Shown here piece by piece: positions 53,122 through 61,688 of a DNA stretch of 64,000 nucleotides; within the stretch, counting starts at the first letter, position 1; the number at the start of each line of letters is the position of its first letter. This DNA comes from Chloroflexota bacterium (lineage in GTDB: Bacteria > Chloroflexota > Dehalococcoidia > Bin125). The stretch is from assembly GCA_028873865.1 (NCBI GenBank), contig JAPPNI010000027.1, forward strand, positions 156,972-220,971. The letters are read 5' to 3'. Both the position numbers and the translations under genes were made by a program. The notes beneath the pieces are model-generated. The model was given only the letters and a program-made list of their open reading frames with translations, was not told the DNA's origin and searched no databases.

Positions 53122-53634
53122 CTACTCCCAGCGATCCAACCCGACAGTAGCGATCAGCCGGATTGGTGCCTCGCGGCTGAGCACGATGCGGACGCGGCAG
53201 GCGCCACCCGGCGCGAACGGCAGAGCCTCAGGACTGTAGAAGCGGACCTGCCAGGGAGCGTCGGCGCCGTTCAGCGCCGTGGACTGTTCGGCGCGCGTGA
53301 CCTGGTCCACGAACCCGTCCCAGCTCTGGCTGCTCACGCTGCCAGTCACCCGCGCGCGCTGCCCTTGGCTCAACCGGTGCGCATCCTGTGCGGACAACTC
53401 GGCGACCACTTCGGTCTGACCAGCCTCGCTCCGGACGAGTTCGCAGCTGGCGCTCAGTCCGCGCTCGATCGTGCCGAACACGGCCCAGAGCAGGACACCC
53501 ACCAGCGCGGCACCGAGCAAGGCGAGGAACAGCCACTCTCGCGGCGCGGTAGTCCGCAGCAGACCGTCGATCGGCTCTGTGCGGCCGCGTCGAGCGAACG
53601 CTTCGTCGCGAAACAGTCGCCGTCGCTCTGACAA
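53122..53634 (-). CDS. Very short HlyD-like adaptor of the NHLM export system
   Basis: A 170-residue protein from TTG 53634. A cytoplasmic start with RDEAFARRGRTEPIDGLLRT is followed by one membrane helix (EWLFLALLGAALVGVLLWAV), then FGTIERGLSASCELVRSEAG and a beta-barrel-like segment (LSAQDAHRLSQGQRARVTGS) ending RVRIVLSREAPIRLIATVGL. The start and barrel match NHLM secretion (HlyD) proteins, but the long coiled-coil hairpin and lipoyl part that normally reach an outer-membrane pore are absent; relatives have some 250-420 residues. It may serve a cell without a TolC-like partner, or the protein is reduced. It is the first gene of the export operon. Confidence 0.72.
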   Translation of the reverse strand: MSERRRLFRDEAFARRGRTEPIDGLLRTTAPREWLFLALLGAALVGVLLWAVFGTIERGLSASCELVRSEAGQTEVVAELSAQDAHRLSQGQRARVTGSVSSQSWDGFVDQVTRAEQSTALNGADAPWQVRFYSPEALPFAPGGACRVRIVLSREAPIRLIATVGLDRWE

Positions 53635-53786
53635 GGAAACGCTCCGTGTTGCCGATGGTCACTACCGCCCGGGTCGAGCCGTGGGCAGTTCAGTCGCAGT
53701 CTAGCGAGCGCGTGGCGTTCGGCGCTCAGCGGCGAGCACCCAGCCCGAGACTGCCACAGTAGCCGTGCTTGGCTGTTAGGCGGCTC
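53635..53786. promoter_or_regulatory. Divergent control region of exporter and precursor genes
   Basis: These 150 bases separate the leftward export operon from the rightward precursor genes. Promoters for both should lie here, which fits joint control. No clear consensus hexamers or long palindromes are seen. Confidence 0.35.
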
Positions 53787-54089
53787 ATGTCGGATCGCAA
53801 TGAATCCACCAACTACCAGCTGTTTGAGGACGAACTGAAGCCGGAGGAGCTGGCGGAAGTCAGCGGCGGGAGCAGAACAGCGCCTCCATCAGGTACGGCG
53901 GGGCAATACGTATCGAGCGACACCCGCGTCTACGACAACCCCGGGTGTGCAGAGCGCTTCGCAAGGGCGATCTCAGTAGTAACGACCAGGCCAGCTGAAC
54001 GCTTGGCCGGCCGCGCTGAGCGCGCGAGGACTTCCTGTCTGCTACCCATGATCGAACCCGCCAGGATGGACTGGCACGCAAAGAGGTGA
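53787..54089 (+). CDS. Double-glycine precursor peptide, rightward copy 1
   Basis: A 100-residue product from ATG 53787. An in-frame TTG at 53769 is less likely, since other precursors also start directly with a short MS/MP-acidic leader. The leader reads ELKPEELAEVSGG at about 16-28. The core has 72 residues, starts SRTAPPSGTAGQYVSSDTRV and continues with a Cys-containing, Arg-rich part. Of the four precursors this core is the longest and most basic. Its stop lies three bases before the next precursor's ATG, with GAGGTGA across the stop. The leader motif is clear; whether the whole core is mature product is not. Confidence 0.65.
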   Translation: MSDRNESTNYQLFEDELKPEELAEVSGGSRTAPPSGTAGQYVSSDTRVYDNPGCAERFARAISVVTTRPAERLAGRAERARTSCLLPMIEPARMDWHAKR

Positions 54090-54092
54090 ACA

Positions 54093-54385
54093 ATGTCAGA
54101 GCGCACCGAACCTGCCACTGACGAGCTGGCCGAAGACCAGTTGATGCGCGAAGCGCTGGAAGAGTCAGTGGCGGAGGAAATCAGGAAACCGGTGCGGGAA
54201 GCTCGAACTACCCGTTTCAGACCTGGGAGGACACCCAGAGCCCACCCTATAGCGGAGTGCTACCGGGCTCAGCCACAGCGCCAGAGCCAGACTTAGTAGT
54301 CGATCCAGACCTTCGAGTCCCAAGCGACTCGTCGAGCGTGCCAGCGGGCGAGTGTTCCACGTCTGCTGAGGTGCCCACCCTCTGA
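54093..54385 (+). pseudogene. Double-glycine precursor gene with a one-base frameshift at the cleavage site
   Basis: From ATG 54093 (GAGGTGAACA upstream) the leader reads MSERTEPATDELAEDQLMRE and then ALEE. At 54164 the other frame continues VSGGGNQETGAGSSNYPFQT and runs open to TGA 54383, giving a 70-residue Ser/Pro/Asp-rich core with one Cys. Adding one base at 54161-54164 would make leader and core one 97-residue precursor of the same type as its neighbours. As written, the frame of the leader ends at 54294 without a GG. Either a real mutation, a sequencing error, or a slippage-controlled gene. Confidence 0.7.
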
Positions 54386-54682
54386 GTGCCAAGACGCGCG
54401 CAGGACACGCCGGTCGCTCTTTCCCTGGAGAGACTTGCATGGAGTTCGTGTGGGCATGGCCAGTGCTGGCGTCGCCTCCGTTCAGCCCAAGGTGTGCAAC
54501 ACTTCGTCGGTCACGACCGAACCCGGCCTCAACAGGCCTCGCTGAGAGAATTCGTCGTTAGAAAGCGCTCCGCCACGATTGGTTGAAACACTACCATCGG
54601 ATACGGACGTACGCCGTCCACATGCGGAGACCGACGCTCTACCCCGCTGCGTTTGATCGCCCAACTCGGGGTCTAGGAGCCT
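54386..54682. other. Intergenic stretch between convergent precursor genes
   Basis: No gene with a leader-like start or a ribosome binding site was found on either strand in these 300 bases. Confidence 0.35.
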
Positions 54683-54856
54683 TTACTCGCCGTAGTGGCT
54701 GCCTGTGCCGTCGCCACCGGTGTGATGGCTCGCCCAGTTTTGGTTCTGCGAGCCGCCGCTGACATGCTCCAGTTCGTCCTCCGAGAGCTCCTGCTCGTCG
54801 GTGGTCTGGGTGTTGGTCGGTTCGATTTCCGCGTCTTTGACCTGTTCTGTCGACAT
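54683..54856 (-). CDS. Double-glycine precursor peptide, leftward copy
   Basis: A 57-residue peptide from ATG 54856 with AAGGAAAGGCAAGGAAC upstream. The leader is Thr/Glu-rich and ends ELSEDELEHVSGG at about 23-35. The core is only 22 residues, SQNQNWASHHTGG then DGTGSHYGE: hydrophilic, rich in Gly, His, Asn and Ser, without Cys. It is the clearest and most compact precursor of the set. TTGCAA and TAGCCT, 17 bases apart, are a weak promoter candidate about 30-60 bases upstream. His- and Gly-rich cores can bind metals, but this is speculation. Confidence 0.75.
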   Translation of the reverse strand: MSTEQVKDAEIEPTNTQTTDEQELSEDELEHVSGGSQNQNWASHHTGGDGTGSHYGE

Positions 54857-55622
54857 GTTCCTTGCCTTTCCTTGTCTACGGCCGAGGCTATGCAATCACA
54901 TTCGAGATTGCAACCGGTGCCGGACGGGCCAGCTTCCAACGTCACAAGTCCTTTGAGGACCACGATGAGGATGCTGGGTGCTGGAGGCCCTGTGAAGAAG
55001 TGCCGGTCGAGTACAGCAAGCGGCGCGCCGTCGGTCAGCGATTCAAGCGATGGCCTGAACACGGTGTCTTCGATCGGATCGTCAAGTTCACTGAGACCGT
55101 CAACCGACAGACTCATCAGTCCGACGATCAGCTCGACTGATCTCACAACAAGGTTCATCAAGACGAAGCTGGCACCGGAACAACGGAATCCCTCCCGCGA
55201 ACACAAGCCGGCTTCCGGCAGTTGGGAGGACCGCTAAAGGGGTACGCCCGAAACCCATGACTCGTGGAGACCGTGAGGCGTAACGGTCGGCTGTCGCGAT
55301 TCGTCATCAACCAGTGAGACTCGTCCAGCGGCCTGTTGCGGTCCTAGTGCATCAGTCGGCCGCAATCTGCGTGCTTGCCCATGAGTGATCCGCGGCGGCC
55401 TAGCAGATCTGAAGGCAGGCGTTTGCTGTTTGGGCGCGCTGACGACGGAGTCTCCGCCGCCCGCGGCCTAAGTCAGCGCAGATGAACTTCGCCCCCTGAC
55501 AATGGCAGCAGCGCCGTCAACGGCATCAGTTCGCACTGACGATCGTGCCTAGGGCGACGGCCGCGATGTGCGGACGATGGCCCGCAGAGCGCTGTGTTCT
55601 GAACGTCCAGAGAGGCCCGGCA
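54857..55622. other. Intergenic region after the precursor genes
   Basis: A minus-strand frame from about 55158 reads MNLVVRSVELIVGLMSLSVD and is open for over 100 codons, but it has no clear ribosome binding site and runs into the precursor gene in another frame. It could be a hidden small gene. Nothing else is recognisable. Confidence 0.35.
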
Positions 55623-56720
55623 ATGGCAACAGAAACGACGAACGCTTCGCCCACGCCCAAGGCCGAGGACATGGCTCGCTATGCCGAGTGCATGGAGGAG
55701 ATCAAGCGGCGGGTCGAGGTGGTTGAGCACTCCTTGTCCGGGCAAGGCCAAGCGCTCTATCTCCAGACCACAGTCGAGTCCATCGCGCTTCAACTGCGCG
55801 CGATCCTGGAGTTGACCTCGCTCGCCTCCCTGGTTGCCAATCGAGCCCAGTACACGGCCCTGCGAGAGCAGTTCGGCAAGGACTACCGAACGGACTGGCA
55901 TCCCAAGAACATCCTTCGCGATATCGAACGAATCAACCCACGCTTCTACCCCCGACCGACGAGACAGGTTCTCGATCCAGACTCCGGCTCCGTCCGGGAA
56001 ACTGTTGTCGTAGAAGACGGGTATCTCACCCGCGATGAACTCGAGACCTTGCACGGCCGTCTGTGTCGGTTCCTGCATGCCGACAGTCGGTCTGCACCGA
56101 GTCCCGACTATCGCGCGTTCCTGGACGAGGTGCCCGGGTGGCTCTCGCAGATCGCGACGTCGCTGAATCATCACCAAGTCCAGTTGGTCGACAACGGCCA
56201 CCAATTGTTGGTGCTCATGCACGCCAAAGAAGATGGGTGTGCACATGTCTGGCTCTTTGAGGCTGTAGCCCATCGTGTAGTCGGGAGCGGATCCAGTCGT
56301 CACCTGCTCCGGCATGACTCACCTCCTTGCGCTGCCCTAGTCGCCGCCCGCAATCTCATCGGCCGTGGCGGGTGTCGATGCCCGTTTCCGCACCCAGGAG
56401 TCACCTACCCTCAACTCGTGCCATCCGATCATACTCTGCGAATAGTCCCTCGCCGGCACTGCCCGTGCTCTACTCAACGCCAACTGCGTCTGTGCGCAGC
56501 CAACCGATGGCGGAACCACCGTTGGCGGCTTGTGCCGGCACGCAGCCGAAGGATCGGACGGCGGCTCGCGCGTCATCCGGTCGCGCTCGGCCAATCTCAC
56601 GGGCGCGCTCCTCGGCGAAGCCAACCGCCGGAGAGGCGGACCCCAACGACTTGCCACCCACGAACGTCGTCGTACTCGCACCAACCTCGCGCCGACGTGG
56701 TATGTGTCAGTTGCTCCTGA
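55623..56720 (+). CDS. Hypothetical protein, probably truncated and extended by foreign sequence
   Basis: The product starts at ATG 55623. Residues 1-205 look like a normal soluble helical protein (AEDMARYAECMEEIKRRVEV, ALREQFGKDYRTDWHPKNIL, LLVLMHAKED). From about 56240 on the frame runs antisense through a methyltransferase fragment and then becomes Arg/Pro/Cys-rich, so the authentic gene probably ended earlier and its 3' end was replaced by a rearrangement. No family is recognised for the N-terminal part. Confidence 0.5.
   Translation: MATETTNASPTPKAEDMARYAECMEEIKRRVEVVEHSLSGQGQALYLQTTVESIALQLRAILELTSLASLVANRAQYTALREQFGKDYRTDWHPKNILRDIERINPRFYPRPTRQVLDPDSGSVRETVVVEDGYLTRDELETLHGRLCRFLHADSRSAPSPDYRAFLDEVPGWLSQIATSLNHHQVQLVDNGHQLLVLMHAKEDGCAHVWLFEAVAHRVVGSGSSRHLLRHDSPPCAALVAARNLIGRGGCRCPFPHPGVTYPQLVPSDHTLRIVPRRHCPCSTQRQLRLCAANRWRNHRWRLVPARSRRIGRRLARHPVALGQSHGRAPRRSQPPERRTPTTCHPRTSSYSHQPRADVVCVSCS
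56245..56315 (-). pseudogene. N-terminal fragment of a class I SAM methyltransferase gene
   Basis: With a perfect GGAGGTGAGTC the minus frame starts at 56315 and reads MPEQVTTGSAPDYTMGYSLK before losing similarity. GSAxDYTMGYS is the typical start of small class I methyltransferases. The rest of that gene is absent; the junction near 56245 joins it to the end of the gene at 55623. It is a relic of a rearrangement. Confidence 0.6.
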
Positions 56721-57232
56721 TCTCGGCGCCGCACCGCCACCAGCTCTTTTCCGAAGACAGCCGACTGCATCGCTCATCGGATCAGCTTGCCCACGAACAA
56801 GCCCGGCTCTACGAGAGGCCGCCGCACGAACCTCCTCGCAGGCCGGACGGGCGTCATCTGTATCTCTCTGCGCGGAGTTCCGGGGGAGGCTTTGGTCCGC
56901 GTCTCCGTGCTCTCGGCCGCGTGAACAAGAGTATCAGCGCTTGACGCTGGCCAGTCTGCGCATCTGGCTGCCCGCGGACCACCTGGCCTGGTTCGCCATG
57001 GAGGCGGTCACACTGCTCCTGCCATGCCGCCGAGCGTGATGACGATTGACGGCGGCAGGCCTCTGTTCCAGGGGCGAAAGTCGCGCTGCTGCCCGAAGCC
57101 TCCTGCGAGAGCGAGCGTCCCAGCCGGCGGACCGAACGGCCCTGCGGCGCCGCACCAAGACACCCATCACGTGCGTCTCCGGGGCGCGCCGGCGCAAGGT
57201 GATTGATCGTGTCTCAAAACCTCCGTCTCCGC
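56321..57232. other. Degenerate region, about 900 bases
   Basis: No intact or clearly recognisable gene. Overlapping Arg-rich frames on both strands are typical of non-coding GC-rich DNA. Confidence 0.35.
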
Positions 57233-57439
57233 TCAGTTCTCGTGGCAGCGATCGAGGTCGGCGTGCGACCGCTCGCGCAGATCTGCATCGGTGAGCTAGT
57301 CCAGGGCCGTCAGCGCCGTCGCCTCGGGCGCTTTCAGCGTCAGTGCGTGCCCCGCTTCGGTCGCCGCGGCGGCGGTGAACGGCGCCGTGTGATCGCCGCG
57401 CTCGTGCGGGATCGGATACGTGGGCGAGTGCCTCTGCTG
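57233..57439 (-). pseudogene. C-terminal fragment of a second M20 amidohydrolase gene
   Basis: The minus frame reads PIPHERGDHTAPFTAAAATE, then AGHALTLKAPEATALTALD, a TAG, and LTDADLRERSHADLDRCHEN with a stop. It matches the last 65 residues of the M20 gene at 60316 (IPHESGNHTAQFTAAAATEE...). The downstream flank GTCTCCGCTCAG is shared as well. It is a partial duplicate of that locus with an added stop codon. Confidence 0.75.
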
Positions 57440-57623
57440 TGGGCTCAAGCGCTTCCGTCGGATCGCCACCCGCTCCGACCAGTTCGACCTCATCCGCCGC
57501 AGCGTCATCCAGCTCGGATTGTTCCGGGACGCGCTTCAGTTACTGTAAACTCGCCTTACCATCCGGCTAGACCTGTCGCGATGTCATTGCGCCCAAGCCG
57601 CGCCTACCAGTGAGGAGCGATTC

Positions 57624-58973
57624 ATGCCACTGATCAAAGCCCTACGTCCAAGGCCAATGCGGCTGAACATCTTCGCATTTCTCGCCATCGCTCTCGGCGC
57701 AGCCTTCGTTGCCGGTTACGCGCTCAGCCCGCTCTCGACCGACTCGGCAACCGCCGACCACACCGAGCCTCGACCGGAACACGCTGAGGTGCGCATCGCC
57801 GCCCGCGCCACCGGCGACGGACGGGTCGAGGTCGCGTTGCAAGAGCGCGGCCTGTTCGGCGATTGGAGCGGACTGCACCTGCCGCAACAGCGGTATCTCC
57901 CGGCGGACGCCGAGGCCGGCAAATGGCTGCTGAGCTCGAGCATCCCGGTCAGCACGCACTGGCCCGGCGTCGGAATGTCGAGGTTGGAGACGGAGTCGCT
58001 GTATAGCACGACACTCTTGGAACAGTTCGGGCTCGTGCCCGAACCGGGTCTGCTCTGCCTGGTCGGCCACGGCGATCCGGCGCTCGACTCGTTCTGGCGG
58101 TTCCTGGCTAGCGCCGCCTACAACTCCGCATACTTGTCTCGAGCGAAACTGCGCACCTTCTACAGCCTTGATGGAGCGGAACAGGCCCATGCCATTCACC
58201 AGTGCGTCGCCGACGGGGCCTGGGGGATCGCGGCGACGCTGGCCAACGCCGACGCCGTCGGCGACTCCCTGCGCGAAGCGTCCGACGCTGGCATCAATGT
58301 CCTGACCTACAACTCCGGCGCCGGACTTTCAAGCTCGGTGGGCGCCTTCGCCCATGTTGGACTGGACGACCGTCTTGGCGGCGAACGCGTCGGCACGCAG
58401 TTCAACGAGGCCGGCATCGAGGGTGACATCTGGTGCTTGATCCACGAAGCGCAGAATCAAGGACTTGAAGATCGATGCGACGGTCTGGAGCGAACCTACA
58501 GCGGCGCCACGACGCGGGTGCGCATCCACGACGAGGCGCTCCAGGCTGAGGCAGTCAGGCAACTTCCGGAGTCAGGTGTGAGCGCCATCGTTGGCCTGAA
58601 CTCCGATACGCTCCTGTGGTTGGTCGATGTCGCCGCGCAGGCCGGCCTCGACGATCTGACCGTCGCCGGATTCGGCAACTCACCGCGACTGATCGGACCA
58701 CTGGCAACCGGCCAGCTGTCGTTCATCCTTTGGGACCAGCCGTCGATGCAAGGCGTCATCGCCGTCAACCTGCTGCTCACCCCGCCGCTCTGGGTCTCGG
58801 GCAACGTTCTCGAGGCTGGCGGGGCCACCATCCTGATCGAGCCCGCGTACTTCGACTGGGCGGAGGCGCGCGCGTACCTGAGGTCGATCACTCCGGGGGC
58901 GCTGGAGGACGTGCTGCGGCAAGCGGGCATCACAGCCGAACAGGCGGCGCAACTTGATCTCGGCGGCGGATGA
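57624..58973 (+). CDS. Signal-anchored binding-protein-like protein with DGRVE module, paralogue 2
   Basis: The 449-residue protein has GAGGAGCGATTC before the ATG. A signal anchor lies at about 14-38 (NIFAFLAIALGAAFVAGYAL). The 60-residue module (EVRIAARATGDGRVEVALQE...LPQQRYLPADAEAGKWL) matches that of 15948. The rest is a type-1 periplasmic-binding fold with GINVLTYNSGAGLSSSVGAF, VGLDDRLGGERVGTQFNEAG and SAIVGLNSDTLLWL, as in sugar-binding proteins. It is convergent with the lipoprotein gene at 59104. No ABC permease is present, so it is an orphan, perhaps a receptor. The ligand is unknown. Confidence 0.72.
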   Translation: MPLIKALRPRPMRLNIFAFLAIALGAAFVAGYALSPLSTDSATADHTEPRPEHAEVRIAARATGDGRVEVALQERGLFGDWSGLHLPQQRYLPADAEAGKWLLSSSIPVSTHWPGVGMSRLETESLYSTTLLEQFGLVPEPGLLCLVGHGDPALDSFWRFLASAAYNSAYLSRAKLRTFYSLDGAEQAHAIHQCVADGAWGIAATLANADAVGDSLREASDAGINVLTYNSGAGLSSSVGAFAHVGLDDRLGGERVGTQFNEAGIEGDIWCLIHEAQNQGLEDRCDGLERTYSGATTRVRIHDEALQAEAVRQLPESGVSAIVGLNSDTLLWLVDVAAQAGLDDLTVAGFGNSPRLIGPLATGQLSFILWDQPSMQGVIAVNLLLTPPLWVSGNVLEAGGATILIEPAYFDWAEARAYLRSITPGALEDVLRQAGITAEQAAQLDLGGG

Positions 58974-59103
58974 TTGCGATGTGCGCCTGAAGCTCTCAGT
59001 CGGCACATTCGCGTATGGTGCGACGCGTCCTGACAACGCCGTGCATCGCCGGGGGGCACCCGTTGCAGCGGGACGAGTTCGGCCTGCCAGCTTGACCGAC
59101 CGC

Positions 59104-60159
59104 TCAGTCGCCCCAGCAGCGCTCCAGCGCCTCTGACGTGACAATCGATGGCAGACCTGCCACCGGCTCGTCCGTGACCAAGGTGACACCACTGTCGACG
59201 AAGTCAGTGTCCGGCGAGATATGGGGGCTGCTGCCGGTGCGCAGGTGCGCCAGAGCCGTTTCGAGCGCCAGTCGAACCATGCGCACCGGATCTTGCGCGG
59301 CCGTGGCTCCGATCCGACCGGCCGCGACATCGGCCACGCCCGAGCAACTGCCGTCGATCGTCACGATCAGGATGTCGTTCGCTCGGCCCAGCTGCTCCAG
59401 CGCCTCGCGCGCACCGCGGGCGGCTGGCTCATTGATGGCGTAGACCAGGCGTATCACCGGCAGCTTGCGGGCCAGCCGCAACATCTCGCGACGCCCGCCG
59501 TCCAGCGAACCGGCGGTCGCGCCCGCGCCCAGCACTCTTGGATCGCGCTCGTCGTACTTCCGCTCAGAATCGCCGATCTCGATCCCGAATCCGCTGAGCA
59601 TGCCCTGATGGCGCTGCACATCGACCGTGATCTGCTCCGCCGACAGATCGAGGGTCACGAGCCCGGCCCTGGCCGCGTCAACACCGAGCCGCGCCCGCGC
59701 CCAACGGCCGACCAGCTGTCCGGCGCGGTAGTTGTCGGTCGCGATGGTGGCATCGACCTGGTCGGGTCGTGCAAACGGCGTGTCCAGCGCAATCACCAGC
59801 AAGCCCGCCCGTCGCGCGCGCGCGACCGAGTCGACCAGAGCCACGGGGTCGGACGGCGTCAGCAGGATCGCCTGTGCACCCTCGTCCACCAACGCCTCGA
59901 TCGCCTGAACCTGCGACTCGTTGTCGCCGTCGTACTCACCGCTGTAGCTGCGCAGCTCGAACCTCAGTTCTTGCGTCAGATCCTCCGCCGCCTCGCGCAG
60001 CGTGACGAAGAACGGGTTCTCCTCCGTCTTGGTCACGAGGCCGATGACGATCGGCTCGGGATCGGGAGCGGAACTCGCGCAAGCGACCAGCAAACATGTG
60101 CTCGCCCACAGAGCGAGACAAGCGAGACTGCCGAGCCAGCGCCGAGGAACCGACGACAT
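59104..60159 (-). CDS. Sugar-type ABC substrate-binding lipoprotein
   Basis: The 351-residue protein has a lipobox LLVAC with Cys 27, so the mature protein is membrane-anchored outside. The body is a Peripla_BP_4 fold of the ribose/fructose-binding type: IVIGLVTKTEENPFFVTLRE, VDEGAQAILLTPSDPVALVD, VIALDTPFARPDQVDATIAT, DNYRAGQLVGRWA and IDGSCSGVADVAAG. The ATG has GGAGGGCGG upstream. Permease and ATPase genes are not adjacent. It is the best-preserved binding protein of the three in the window; the ligand is probably a small sugar. Confidence 0.85.
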   Translation of the reverse strand: MSSVPRRWLGSLACLALWASTCLLVACASSAPDPEPIVIGLVTKTEENPFFVTLREAAEDLTQELRFELRSYSGEYDGDNESQVQAIEALVDEGAQAILLTPSDPVALVDSVARARRAGLLVIALDTPFARPDQVDATIATDNYRAGQLVGRWARARLGVDAARAGLVTLDLSAEQITVDVQRHQGMLSGFGIEIGDSERKYDERDPRVLGAGATAGSLDGGRREMLRLARKLPVIRLVYAINEPAARGAREALEQLGRANDILIVTIDGSCSGVADVAAGRIGATAAQDPVRMVRLALETALAHLRTGSSPHISPDTDFVDSGVTLVTDEPVAGLPSIVTSEALERCWGD

Positions 60160-60315
60160 CGGTCAACCGCCCTCCGATTCAGTCCCGCTCCGCGACTCAG
60201 TGACTACGACCCGTGATCGCCGCACGACGGTGGCGGCGCCTTTGGATCGCTCGTGGGCTGAGCGGCGCGCGGCGGCGCGATGGGATCAAGTCTGTCGCGG
60301 CTCTGCTGTCTCCGC

Positions 60316-61490
60316 TCAGTTACCGTGATAGCGATCGAAGTCGGCTAGCGCCCGGTCTCGCAGATCAGGATCGGTGAGCCAATCCAACGCCGTCAGCGCC
60401 ATCGCCTGCGACGCCTTGAGGGTCAACATGTGTCCCTCTTCGGTCGCGGCTGCGGCGGTGAACTGCGCCGTGTGATTGCCGCTCTCGTGCGGGATCAGAT
60501 ACATCGGGTGGATCGCGGGCACCACGTGGGAGACGTTGCCCATGTCGGTAGAACCGAAACTGCCCTTCATGTCGCCAGCGAGATCGGTCGCGCGCACGCC
60601 GAGATCGAGCCAGTGCCCGCCGTACGCCTCGGCCAACGGCCCGTTGTTCGCCATGTTGCTGTAGCAGTCAAGCTCGGCGCTCTTCCAGCTCACCGAGTAC
60701 TCGCAGCCGGTCGCCTGGGCCGCGCCGGCGAAACAGTCCACGACCCGTTGCTTCATCTCATTCAAGAGCGGCGCGTCGGGCGCGCGTACCGAGTACTCGG
60801 CCCGCGTGTAGTCGTGGATGATGTTGGGCCGCTCGCCGCCGTGATGAATCTTACCGTGGATGCGAACGGTCGGCTGCGACTGCTGCCGCATCAGTGCGAC
60901 GGCCTGATAGGCGAGCACCAGCGCGTCGAGTGCGTTGCGCCCCTTCCAGGGCGAGCCCGCGGCGTGCGCGTTGCGGTCGTGGAACTCGACAAAGCAGGCG
61001 TCGACCGCCAGCACATAGGGATAGATGATGTTGTCCGTGCCGGGGTGGATCATCATCGCCGCGCCGACATCATCGAATGCGCCCTCGTTGATCAAGCGGA
61101 TCTTCCCGCCGCCGGCGAGCCGAGCACGCGCACCGTGCCTTCAATGCCCTCCCGCTCCAGCGCCTCCGCGACCGCCAACCCAGCCGCCACACCCGAGATG
61201 GCGATCAGATTGTGGCCACAGGCATGGCCAATGCCTGGCAGCGCGTCGTACTCGCTCAGCACTGCGATCGTCGGCCCGCCCTCGCCGCGCGTCGCCTCGA
61301 ACGCCGTCTCCATCCCGTACGCCGACGGCGTGACCGCAAAGCCAGCCTCCGCCAACCATTCGGTTAGCGCCTGGTGCGCGTGCACCTCCGCGTAGGCCTG
61401 CTCCGGGTGGGCATGAATGTCCAGGCTCAGCGCCCGCAGCGACGCCGATGCCGCATCAATCGCCTGCGATGCCGTGTGCTCAAGAGACAT
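60316..61490 (-). pseudogene. M20-family amidohydrolase, frameshifted at the catalytic Glu-Glu segment
   Basis: From ATG 61490 the frame gives DIHAHPEQAYAEVHAHQALT and SEYDALPGIGHACGHNLIAI (metal ligands), then GTVRVLGSPA. The homologous sequence continues in another frame from GGGKIRLINEGAFDDVGAAM to the stop at 60316, with HPGTDNIIYP, HAAGSPWKGRNALDALV and the final metal-binding His region PHESGNHTAQF. The usual EEGG between SPA and GGGK, which holds the general-base Glu and a metal-ligand Glu, is missing at about 61105-61115. The enzyme would remove acyl or amino-acid groups from small amides if intact. A deletion exactly there makes it inactive, unless it is an assembly error. Confidence 0.85.
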
Positions 61491-61632
61491 GCGAAGATCC
61501 TCTCAGGATTCCCGCCTCCCCCAACCTGGAGACGCGGCCACTGCGCCCATCCTAGACGCGCTGCGGCGTGCCGGCGCAGTTGGTTGCGGATTGCACCCGA
61601 CGCATCGCTGGTCATCTGCGGACACGGCAGCG

Positions 61633-61652
61633 GGGCGGCCCGTGGGCCGCCC
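61633..61652 (-). terminator. Perfect GC hairpin between M20 and Calx-beta genes
   Basis: GGGCGGCCC and GGGCCGCCC pair perfectly around GT. It lies about 35 bases after the end of the Calx-beta gene, which is transcribed toward it. There is no long U-run. Confidence 0.5.
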
Positions 61653-61688
61653 TCCGCTACGATGTCGCGATCCTAATCTGGTCAGCGG

